In this document: positions 1 to 5,157 of the stretch, in pieces
Position numbering within the stretch: position 1 is the first letter of the stretch
How the letters are laid out: the number at the start of each line of letters is the position of its first letter
Source: Chloroflexota bacterium
GTDB taxonomy: Bacteria > Chloroflexota > Limnocylindria > Limnocylindrales > CSP1-4
NCBI GenBank assembly: GCA_003157175.1
Contig: PMIQ01000108.1
Location: 1 to 5,547, forward strand
Direction of reading: 5' to 3'
DNA length: 5,547 bases
Translations under genes and position numbers: made by a program
Notes under the pieces: generated by a model
Database searches by the model: none
The model's input: only the letters and a program-made list of their open reading frames with translations
What the model was told of the DNA's origin: nothing

Positions 1-135
1 GTAGCCGAGCTCGGCGATTGCACGGTTCACCCGCGCTCGAGTCTCCGGGCTGATGTACCCGGAGTCGTTGATGACTCGCGAAACGGTCATCGTCGAGACA
101 CCGGCCAGGCGGGCGACATCGTTGAGAGTGCTCAC
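1..135 (-). CDS. LacI-family transcriptional repressor, N-terminal fragment (cut by window edge)
   Basis: The minus strand encodes the first 45 residues of a LacI/GalR-family regulator, running off the left edge in frame. The fragment is a complete LacI helix-turn-helix: T3[11 protein letters not shown]14 forms helix 1 and the turn. T15-M-T-V-S-R-V-I-N23 is the recognition helix, followed by the family-typical S-P-E-T-R stretch and A-I-A-E-L-G-Y45. T15 and M16 occupy the positions that set operator specificity in this family (Tyr17/Gln18 in E. coli LacI). The start is a GTG at 135, chosen because the family's N-terminus begins there and no ATG lies in frame nearby. The effector-binding domain is outside the window, so the inducer is unknown. 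Its divergent position beside a sugar-transport operon with LacI-type operators suggests that it represses that operon and perhaps itself. Confidence 0.93.
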   Translation of the reverse strand, partial: MSTLNDVARLAGVSTMTVSRVINDSGYISPETRARVNRAIAELGY

Positions 136-142
136 GTCCTCG

Positions 143-148
143 AATATA
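143..148 (-). promoter_or_regulatory. Candidate -10 box of the LacI-family gene, suggesting a leaderless mRNA
   Basis: Read on the minus strand this is TATATT, the only AT-rich hexamer close to the regulator start in a GC-rich region. A transcript starting 7-8 bases downstream would begin at or next to the GTG at 135, giving a leaderless message. The only SD-like bases (GAGG) lie two bases from the GTG, too close to work normally. Leaderless genes are common in actinobacteria. No convincing -35 element is visible, so this remains a prediction. Confidence 0.35.
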
Positions 149-227
149 GCCCTTCGTGGAGGCCCCGCGCAGACCGCGCCGGGAGCCCTCTTCAGCGAGT
201 CGCCGATTAGGGGTAGCGGTTCCGTCC

Positions 228-241
228 TGATAACGCTAACA
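228..241 (+). promoter_or_regulatory. LacI-type operator O1
   Basis: TGATAACGCTAACA is an imperfect palindrome around a central CG, the hallmark of LacI/GalR operators, and matches the symmetric form TGTTAACGTTAACA at 12 of 14 positions. It overlaps a -10-like TAACAT (237-242), so a bound repressor could occlude polymerase. No good -35 accompanies that hexamer, so the promoter itself is unresolved. O1 is the operator farthest from the dehydrogenase gene and nearest the divergent regulator gene, whose start is about 90 bp away. Confidence 0.7.
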
Positions 242-259
242 TGCGCAGCATTCCGCGCC

Positions 260-273
260 TGTTAACGCTACCA
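260..273 (+). promoter_or_regulatory. LacI-type operator O2
   Basis: TGTTAACGCTACCA matches the symmetric form TGTTAACGTTAACA at 12 of 14 positions, with a perfect left half-site. It begins 32 bp after O1. A second -10-like hexamer, TACCAT (269-274), overlaps its right end, so the operon's transcription start could lie a little downstream, near 281. Operator function is inferred from symmetry, the central CG, repetition and the adjacent LacI gene. Confidence 0.7.
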
Positions 274-291
274 TACGCACCGTCGAACGCC

Positions 292-305
292 TGGTAACGA
301 TAACA
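292..305 (+). promoter_or_regulatory. LacI-type operator O3
   Basis: TGGTAACGATAACA matches the symmetric form at 12 of 14 positions and begins 32 bp after O2. It ends 44 bp before the dehydrogenase ATG, so it lies at or downstream of the probable transcription start, a position where a bound repressor would act as a roadblock or anchor a cooperative complex with O1 and O2. Confidence 0.7.
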
Positions 306-349
306 CAAGCCACCGATTGCACGCCCGTGAGTCAGAGAAGGAGCGCGAC

Positions 350-1402
350 ATGGCGCCAACGATGCTCGGAGCCGTACTGCCTGGGAACAGCACCGTGGAA
401 CTCCGCGAGTTCCCGGTCCCGCAGCCGGGCCCCGGGCAAGTCGTGGTCAAGATGAAGGCCTCGACGATCTGCGGCAGCGATATCCGGGCGATCTATCGCG
501 AGCATCTCGGCAAGGGCCCGGAGGCCTACCAGAACGTCATCTGCGGCCACGAGCCCGCCGGGCAGATCGTCGCAACGGGCTCGGGCATGCGCCGGTTCCA
601 CGAGGGTGACCGCGTCCTGCTGTACCACATCAGCGGCTGCGGTCGTTGTCATGACTGCCGGACCGGGTATCAGATCAGCTGCACCAGCCCCAGGCGAGCG
701 GCCTACGGGTGGCAGCGTCACGGCGGCAACGCCGAGTACTGCCTGGCCGAAGAGGCCGACTGCGTTCTCATGCCGGACTCGATGAGCTATGTCGACGGTG
801 CCTGCGTCGCCTGCGGGTTCGGCACGTGCTACGAGGCAATCCGGCGGATCGACGTCTCAGGCGACGACACGGCGCTGGTCGTGGGACTCGGCCCAATGGG
901 CCTCGCCTCGTTGATGCTCGCCCGCGCACGCGGCGCGACCAAGCTGATCGGCGCGGACGTCGTACCGGAGAGGATCGCCCTGGCCGAGAAGCTGGGCCTC
1001 GCCGATCTGGTGGTTCCGGCCGACGAGCATGCGATCGAGCGCGTCCGCGAAGCGACCGACGGCCTTGGCTGCGAAGTCGCGATCGACTGTTCCGGTGTCT
1101 CCGCCGGTCGGCAGCTGGCAGTTCGGGCGGCGCGTCGCTGGGGTCGGATCGCCTTCGTCGGCGAGGGCGGCACGGTCGAATTGAACCCGAGCCCGGACCT
1201 GATCCACGACCAGAAGACCGTCTACGGCTCCTGGGTCACGAACCTCGGCAATATCGAGGACCTGGTGGAGCGCATGCCGCGCTGGAACATGCATCCGGAC
1301 GTGACATGCACGCACCGCTTCTCGCTGGAACAGGCGGGCGAGGCCTACCGGACCATGGACGCGGGCAAGTCCGGCAAGGTCGCGATCGTTTTCGATGAGT
1401 GA
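350..1402 (+). CDS. Zinc-dependent medium-chain alcohol/polyol dehydrogenase (sorbitol/threonine dehydrogenase-like)
   Basis: A 350-residue cytoplasmic oxidoreductase of usual family length. The GroES-like catalytic domain comes first: C41-G-S-D44 and G66-H67-E68 supply the catalytic zinc site. C97, C100, C103 and C111 form a complete four-cysteine structural zinc lobe. The Rossmann domain follows, with G179-L-G-P-M-G184 as the nucleotide-binding loop. D203 at the end of the second strand favours NAD over NADP. The family oxidises secondary alcohols of sugars, polyols or amino acids, but the substrate is not deducible here. The start is the ATG at 350, which has AAGGAG (338-343) six bases upstream. 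An in-frame TTG at 317 has no such site. It is the first gene after the operator array and precedes a sugar ABC transporter, so it probably catalyses an early oxidation of the imported polyol or sugar. Confidence 0.93.
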   Translation: MAPTMLGAVLPGNSTVELREFPVPQPGPGQVVVKMKASTICGSDIRAIYREHLGKGPEAYQNVICGHEPAGQIVATGSGMRRFHEGDRVLLYHISGCGRCHDCRTGYQISCTSPRRAAYGWQRHGGNAEYCLAEEADCVLMPDSMSYVDGACVACGFGTCYEAIRRIDVSGDDTALVVGLGPMGLASLMLARARGATKLIGADVVPERIALAEKLGLADLVVPADEHAIERVREATDGLGCEVAIDCSGVSAGRQLAVRAARRWGRIAFVGEGGTVELNPSPDLIHDQKTVYGSWVTNLGNIEDLVERMPRWNMHPDVTCTHRFSLEQAGEAYRTMDAGKSGKVAIVFDE

Positions 1403-1470
1403 GCGCCCCAGCGTAACTCGAAACAGCGCCCCCGATATGAACCAGTGAATCCGGCGGCAATCGCCTGATC

Positions 1471-1476
1471 AAGGAG
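1471..1476 (+). promoter_or_regulatory. Shine-Dalgarno site that fixes the permease TTG start
   Basis: AAGGAG lies seven bases before the TTG at 1484. It decides the start, because no ATG or GTG start fits the permease N-terminus. A small GGCG/CGCC hairpin (1453-1465) lies just upstream and is too weak to call a terminator. Confidence 0.8.
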
Positions 1477-1483
1477 AACGAAG

Positions 1484-2476
1484 TTGCAGAAGCAATTGCG
1501 AGAAATCGCTGGACCGCTGCTGGGCCTGATCCTCATCTGGATCTTCATCTTCGCGCTGGCGCCGATATCGCGCGACTGGAGCTCCGTCGAGAACGTTCTC
1601 GAGAACTCGACTGGATCCGGGCTCTTCATCATGTGCTGCGGCATGACGATTGCCCTGATCGGCAACTGCCTTGACCTCTCGGTCGGGTCCATCTACGCCC
1701 TGGCGTCGGTGGTTGTCGGCCAGCTACTCAAGGCAGGCGTGCCGATCCCGATCGCCGTTCTTGCCGGTCTGGGAGCCGGCGCTCTGTGCGGCATCGTCAA
1801 CGGCACCATCGTCTCCAGGACCGGCATTCCGACGCTGATCGCCACTCTCGGAACCCAGATGGCCTTCCGCGGCGTAGCGGACATGATCGGCGCCGGCGTC
1901 GACATGGAGCAGTTCGGCAAGACATTCGACTGGCTCGGATCGGGCCTGCAAGGGCCGCTGTTCTGCTCCGCGATCGCGTTTCTCACGATCTGGTTCATCC
2001 TGTCCAAGACCAGGTTCGGGTACCAGGTCTTCGCCCAAGGCGGCAACGAAGAAGTTGCTCGTTTGGCCGGAATACCGGTCAAACGCAACATCGTCCTCAT
2101 CTACATGATCTGCGGGATCATGGCCGCCCTCGCCTCCATCGTCTACACCGCGCGCGTGGACTTCGCTTATGTGGACCGCGGCCAGGGCTGGGAGCTGCTG
2201 GCGATCGCGGGCGTCGTCATCGGCGGAACGAGCATGTTCGGCGGGATCGGCGGTGTGGGGAAGACCGTCCTCGGCGTCCTCATCTATGAGTCGATCTTCG
2301 CCGGTCTCATCTATCTCCACTACGACGCGTTCTGGCAGCAAGTGGCGACAGGCGTCGTGCTGATACTCGCAGTCTGGATCGATCACACCCAACGACGGGC
2401 CAGTGCTTCTCGCAGGACTGGCGTGAACATCGCTAAGAAGAGGAGTCTATGGAGCAGGGTTGGCATCGGAAGCTGA
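1484..2476 (+). CDS. Sugar ABC transporter permease, RbsC/CUT2 type
   Basis: A 330-residue integral membrane protein of the BPD_transp_2 family, which forms the membrane channel of ribose/xylose/inositol-type importers, probably as a homodimer. Hydrophobic segments cover roughly residues 10-27, 47-60, 66-82, 88-105, 117-135, 160-173, 203-223, 238-250, 262-278 and 287-299. Family motifs are present: G53-M-T...D64-L-S-V-G-S69, N106-G, I115-P-T-L-I-A-T-L-G-T124 followed by R129-G, and the cytoplasmic coupling segment T176-R-F-G179...G186-G-N188...A192-R-L-A-G-I197. E237-L-L-A-I-A-G-V-V-I-G-G-T-S250 is the family's most conserved stretch. Translation starts at a TTG. The C-terminal tail after D300 is basic and probably cytoplasmic. 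The gene follows the dehydrogenase after 81 bases with no clear terminator, and is followed after 67 bases by the binding-protein gene, so one operon is likely. It is the only permease here, consistent with a homodimer. Confidence 0.93.
   Translation: MQKQLREIAGPLLGLILIWIFIFALAPISRDWSSVENVLENSTGSGLFIMCCGMTIALIGNCLDLSVGSIYALASVVVGQLLKAGVPIPIAVLAGLGAGALCGIVNGTIVSRTGIPTLIATLGTQMAFRGVADMIGAGVDMEQFGKTFDWLGSGLQGPLFCSAIAFLTIWFILSKTRFGYQVFAQGGNEEVARLAGIPVKRNIVLIYMICGIMAALASIVYTARVDFAYVDRGQGWELLAIAGVVIGGTSMFGGIGGVGKTVLGVLIYESIFAGLIYLHYDAFWQQVATGVVLILAVWIDHTQRRASASRRTGVNIAKKRSLWSRVGIGS
1587..1606 (+). repeat. Two overlapping perfect palindromes inside the permease gene
   Basis: Positions 1587-1602 (TCGAGAACGTTCTCGA) are a perfect 16-bp palindrome with a central CG, and 1595-1606 (GTTCTCGAGAAC) are a perfect 12-bp palindrome sharing half of it. 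They encode V-E-N-V-L-E-N near residues 35-41, where the family often has repeated Asn and Leu, so coding constraint may explain them. A regulatory role is possible but unsupported. Confidence 0.4.
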
Positions 2477-2543
2477 TCAGCCTCGAGTTCGGGAGAGACC
2501 TCGGGGACAAGCCAAGCAACCGCAAGACGGGAGAATGGAACAC

Positions 2544-3473
2544 ATGAAACGGGCTCTGCTTCTATTGACAGCCGTCGTTCTGGCTGGCTGCTCATCGTCG
2601 AGTGGCACACCCGCCCCCGCGACGTTCAATCTCGCGAACGTCACCATCGCCTATTCCGGCTACTCGACCAGTAACACATACTGGAACATCCTCGGCAAGG
2701 CTGCTGCCACCGAAGCTGCCGCGAAGGGCGTCAAGTTCGTCGACGTGACCGCCACGACCAACGACTCCGGCATCCAGCTGCAGGCCGTCAACTCCGAGCT
2801 CTCGCAGAAGCCGTCTGCCCTGATCATCGGCTCGGTTGACAACAACGTGTTCGGCACCACGATTGCCACGGCCAAGGCCGCTGGGATCCCGATCCTCGCC
2901 GTCGACACCGGCATCAACGATCCGTACATCTCCGCCCTGATCCAGACCGACAACGAAGGCGCCGGCAAGCTGATCGGCCAGCAGATCTGCACCGACACCG
3001 GCGGCAAGGGCACCGCCCTCGTCCTCGGCGGCACCGTCGGCGCTCAGAGCGGCGACGCGCGCAAGAAGGGCGTTGAGGAGACCATCACGGCGTGCGGCCT
3101 CAAGGACGACGGCCAGTACGGCAACTGGGACTCCGCCACGGACGTCAGCCTTTCCGATGCCACGATCGCCTCGACGCCGGACCTCTCCGCCATCTTCGTT
3201 CCCCACTCTGACGGCGCAGCCGCCGTGGCCAAGGAAGTTTCGGACAAGGGCAAGACCGCCACGGTGAAGGTATATGGCTTCGACGGCTCCGCCGCCGAGC
3301 TCACGGCGATCCTGAACGGCACCGAAGCCGCCAGCATCCATCAGGACAATGTCACGATGGGCAAGACCATCGTCGACGACGCGATCACCATCCTTCAGGG
3401 CGGCACTGTTCCGCAGACCGTCCTCATCCCGCCGGTCCTGATTACCAAGGCGAACGCGGCCAGCTTCCAGTAG
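2544..3473 (+). CDS. Sugar ABC transporter substrate-binding lipoprotein (RbsB-like, periplasmic-binding-protein 4 family)
   Basis: A 309-residue extracytoplasmic sugar receptor. It begins M-K-R, then a hydrophobic stretch and the lipobox L13-A-G-C16, so the mature protein should be anchored by a lipid on C16. A Ser/Pro/Ala linker leads into two alpha/beta lobes. Family landmarks are A113-G-I-P-I-L-A-V-D121, R173 after G162-G-T-V-G, G245-F-D247-G, and I265-H-Q267 after the N258-G-T turn. By alignment to ribose-binding protein, the ligand residues D121, R173, D247 and Q267 are kept. The usual Arg after the Asp is T122, and the Asn position falls in H221-S-D. C149 and C184 could form a disulfide. 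The ATG at 2544 is preferred: GGGAG (2529-2533) lies ten bases upstream and the signal peptide starts cleanly. An ATG at 2535 has almost no spacing to that site. Codon use is strongly C-ending, as expected for an abundant binding protein. Confidence 0.93.
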   Translation: MKRALLLLTAVVLAGCSSSSGTPAPATFNLANVTIAYSGYSTSNTYWNILGKAAATEAAAKGVKFVDVTATTNDSGIQLQAVNSELSQKPSALIIGSVDNNVFGTTIATAKAAGIPILAVDTGINDPYISALIQTDNEGAGKLIGQQICTDTGGKGTALVLGGTVGAQSGDARKKGVEETITACGLKDDGQYGNWDSATDVSLSDATIASTPDLSAIFVPHSDGAAAVAKEVSDKGKTATVKVYGFDGSAAELTAILNGTEAASIHQDNVTMGKTIVDDAITILQGGTVPQTVLIPPVLITKANAASFQ

Positions 3474-3523
3474 GCCGACGGGCACATAGCGTCTCCAACT
3501 CCTAGAGTTCTAGCCGTTTGCTT

Positions 3524-3576
3524 TTCGGGTCCGACCCGCGAGGCCCTTCCCTTCCGGGCCTCGCGGGTCACCCGAG
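3524..3576 (+). terminator. Very stable GC-rich hairpin between binding-protein and ATPase genes (partial terminator, attenuator or mRNA stabiliser)
   Basis: GACCCGCGAGGCCC (3533-3546) pairs perfectly with GGGCCTCGCGGGTC (3556-3569) over 14 bp around a nine-base loop. Beyond a two-base bulge (3531-3532) the helix continues, pairing 3524-3530 with 3570-3576 over seven more pairs, the last a G-T wobble. No T-tract follows, so it is not a classical Rho-independent terminator. U-less hairpin terminators have been proposed in actinobacteria. The ATPase SD begins at 3578, two bases past the helix, so the structure may also hinder ribosome access. Hairpins after binding-protein genes often protect the upstream mRNA and lower downstream expression, which suits the need for more receptor than ATPase. 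Confidence 0.6.
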
Positions 3577-3577
3577 C

Positions 3578-3583
3578 AGGAGG
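3578..3583 (+). promoter_or_regulatory. Strong Shine-Dalgarno site of the ATPase gene, next to the hairpin
   Basis: AGGAGG lies five bases before the ATG at 3589. It begins two bases after the extended hairpin ends, so the standby site upstream of it would be double-stranded when the hairpin is formed. This near-perfect SD may compensate for the structure. Confidence 0.75.
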
Positions 3584-3588
3584 GCCAC

Positions 3589-5157
3589 ATGCTGAGCACG
3601 CCGGACTCCACTGACTTTGTCGTTGAGATGCGGGATATCGTCAAGGCATTCCCCGGCGTGCTGGCACTTAACAGTGTCAATTTCCAGCTTCGCCCGGGCG
3701 AGGTCCACGTACTTCTCGGCGAGAATGGAGCCGGCAAGAGCACGCTCATAAAGGTCCTGAGCGGCGCATACAAGACCGATTCAGGGCAGATCCTAGTGGA
3801 CGGTGCGCCGGTCTCGATCAACACGCCCCAGGATGCCCTGGACCAAGGCCTGCGCTTCATCTACCAGGAGTTGAGCCTGGCCAAGAACCTGGACATCGCA
3901 CGCAACATGTTCCTGGGAATGGAACCGATGCGGCGTACTGGGGTCGTAAACGAGAGACTGCTCTACTCGCGGGCGACCGAGTACCTCAAGAGATTCCACA
4001 TCGACCTCGATCCCACCGAGCAGGTTTCGAGATTGAGCGTGACCGAACAGAAGATGGTGGAGATCGCGCGCGCGCTCACGACCAAGGCAAAGGTCATTGT
4101 CCTGGATGAACCGACAGACGTGCTGGAGGACCGCTCCCGCAAGGACCTGTTCCAGGTCATCCGTCAACTCAAGCAGGAACAGGGCGTTGCCTTCGTATAC
4201 ATCTCGCATCGGTACGCCGAGGTAGCCGAGATCGGCGATCGTGTAACTATCCTGAGGGACGGAGCGAACGTCGGCACGTACGAAATCAAGGACCTGGCGT
4301 TCGACAAGATGATCGAGCTGATGATCGGTGGAGAGATCAAGAAGCAGTATCCGGATCTCCGAACACCGTCAGGAGAGAACGCGTTGAGGGTGGAGAATCT
4401 CATCCGTGGACGGATCCTCAATGGCGTCAGTCTCACAGTCAAGAAGGGCGAGATCGTTGGCGTCACGGGTCTCATGGGGGCAGGGAAGACCGAACTCGGT
4501 CGGGCTATCGCCGGGGTGGATCGCTTCGACAGCGGTAACATCTACGTCCACGAGAAGGCGGTGCGCCTCCGCTCTCCGAAGGATGGTATCCGCGAGGGGA
4601 TCGCATATCTGCCGGAGGATCGCAAGGGTCTTGGCCTGATTCAGGACCACTCCATACGTGACAACTTCGCATACCCCAGCCTGTACCGAATCAGCAGGTT
4701 CGGCATCGTGGACCAGCGCCGGCTCGACAAGGAAGTCTCCGACATCATGACCCGGCTTGCGATCAAGGCGCCCGATGCGGAAACCTTCGCCATGCAGCTC
4801 TCGGGCGGGAACCAGCAGAAGGTGGTCGTGGCCAAGTGGCTGGGCGCTCAATGTCAGATCATGGTGTTCGATGAGCCCACCCGCGGCATTGATATCAACG
4901 GCAAGCGCGAGATCTACGCCATCATGGAGGAGCTGCTGGAGCGCGGCGTGGGGATCCTGATGCTGACGTCCGACTACACGGAGGCCCTGGAGATGAGCCA
5001 CCGGATAATCGTCATGCGTCGGGGCGCGATCTGTCGCGAATTCGCGCGTGGAGAAGCGACCGAAGCCGACATCCTGCGGGAGGCGATCGGGGAGATGCCC
5101 ATCGCGGCGCAGCCGGCCTCGGGAGTCGGAGCGGCGATCGGCGGAGCCGCGCAATGA
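3589..5157 (+). CDS. Sugar ABC transporter ATP-binding protein, RbsA-type double-domain ATPase
   Basis: A 522-residue cytoplasmic ATPase with two fused nucleotide-binding domains, as in CUT2 importers. Domain 1 (about 10-245) has Walker A G44-E-N-G-A-G-K50-S-T, Q-loop Q93, signature L149-S-V-T-E-Q154, Walker B V169-I-V-L-D-E174 and switch histidine H207. Domain 2 (about 264-500) has Walker A G294-L-M-G-A-G-K300-T, the family motif Y340-L-P-E-D-R-K346, signature L404-S-G-G-N-Q-Q410 and Walker B M425-V-F-D-E429. Oddities: the first signature lacks its glycine (T152). The first D-loop reads D177-V-L-E instead of the usual S/A-A-L-T. Domain 2 has lysine where many relatives have GAGRTEL, and D462 stands at its H-switch position. 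One composite ATP site therefore looks complete and the other degenerate. The C-terminus (504-522) is Ala/Gly-rich. The gene lies 115 bases after the binding-protein gene and overlaps the next by ATGA. Confidence 0.94.
   Translation: MLSTPDSTDFVVEMRDIVKAFPGVLALNSVNFQLRPGEVHVLLGENGAGKSTLIKVLSGAYKTDSGQILVDGAPVSINTPQDALDQGLRFIYQELSLAKNLDIARNMFLGMEPMRRTGVVNERLLYSRATEYLKRFHIDLDPTEQVSRLSVTEQKMVEIARALTTKAKVIVLDEPTDVLEDRSRKDLFQVIRQLKQEQGVAFVYISHRYAEVAEIGDRVTILRDGANVGTYEIKDLAFDKMIELMIGGEIKKQYPDLRTPSGENALRVENLIRGRILNGVSLTVKKGEIVGVTGLMGAGKTELGRAIAGVDRFDSGNIYVHEKAVRLRSPKDGIREGIAYLPEDRKGLGLIQDHSIRDNFAYPSLYRISRFGIVDQRRLDKEVSDIMTRLAIKAPDAETFAMQLSGGNQQKVVVAKWLGAQCQIMVFDEPTRGIDINGKREIYAIMEELLERGVGILMLTSDYTEALEMSHRIIVMRRGAICREFARGEATEADILREAIGEMPIAAQPASGVGAAIGGAAQ

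Larger units (their letters stand above)
226..305 (+). repeat. Tandem 32-bp repeat carrying three LacI-type operators
   Basis: Three units begin at 226, 258 and 290, each opening with CCTG-n-TAACG-n-TA-n-CA. Units 1 and 2 agree at 19 of their first 22 bases, so the similarity continues beyond the operator core. Unit 3 agrees with unit 1 at 14 of the first 16 bases and then diverges. The period is exactly 32 bp, about three turns of B-DNA, which would place all three operators on the same face of the helix. The array may have arisen by tandem duplication. Confidence 0.75.

Noticed and set aside
211..224. A possible fourth operator upstream of O1
   Set aside because: Its reverse complement matches O2 at only about 9 of 14 positions, and it sits 17 bp from O1, out of the 32-bp register.
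53..265. A 70-codon plus-strand open frame across the regulator start and control region
   Set aside because: It overlaps the LacI helix-turn-helix on the other strand and runs through the first operator, with no family resemblance.
317..349. N-terminal extension of the dehydrogenase from a TTG
   Set aside because: The extension includes the Shine-Dalgarno sequence itself, and the ATG at 350 has ideal spacing and family-typical N-terminus.
1402..1433. Direct repeat AGCGCCCC (1402-1409 and 1425-1432) after the dehydrogenase gene
   Set aside because: Eight bases in GC-rich DNA is a likely coincidence, and no terminator or promoter pattern accompanies it.
2243..2266. Walker A-like G-I-G-G-V-G-K-T (residues 254-261) in the permease
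   Set aside because: It is the conserved Gly-rich stretch of RbsC-type permeases with a lysine in place; there is no Walker B or other ATPase motif and it lies between membrane segments.
2460..2543. Longer starts for the binding protein (TTG 2460 or ATG 2535)
   Set aside because: The first would overlap the permease end and bury the lipoprotein signal peptide. The second leaves one base to the nearest Shine-Dalgarno sequence.
2592..3485. A 297-codon open frame on the minus strand opposite the binding-protein gene
   Set aside because: It is a shadow of strong C/G third-position bias in the sense gene. It has no recognisable motif, while the sense strand encodes a full lipoprotein with family landmarks.
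3497..3513. Small overlapping inverted repeats AACTC/GAGTT and CTAGA/TCTAG after the binding-protein gene
   Set aside because: Five-base arms with AT-containing pairs are weak and expected by chance; the strong hairpin downstream is the only structure I can support there.
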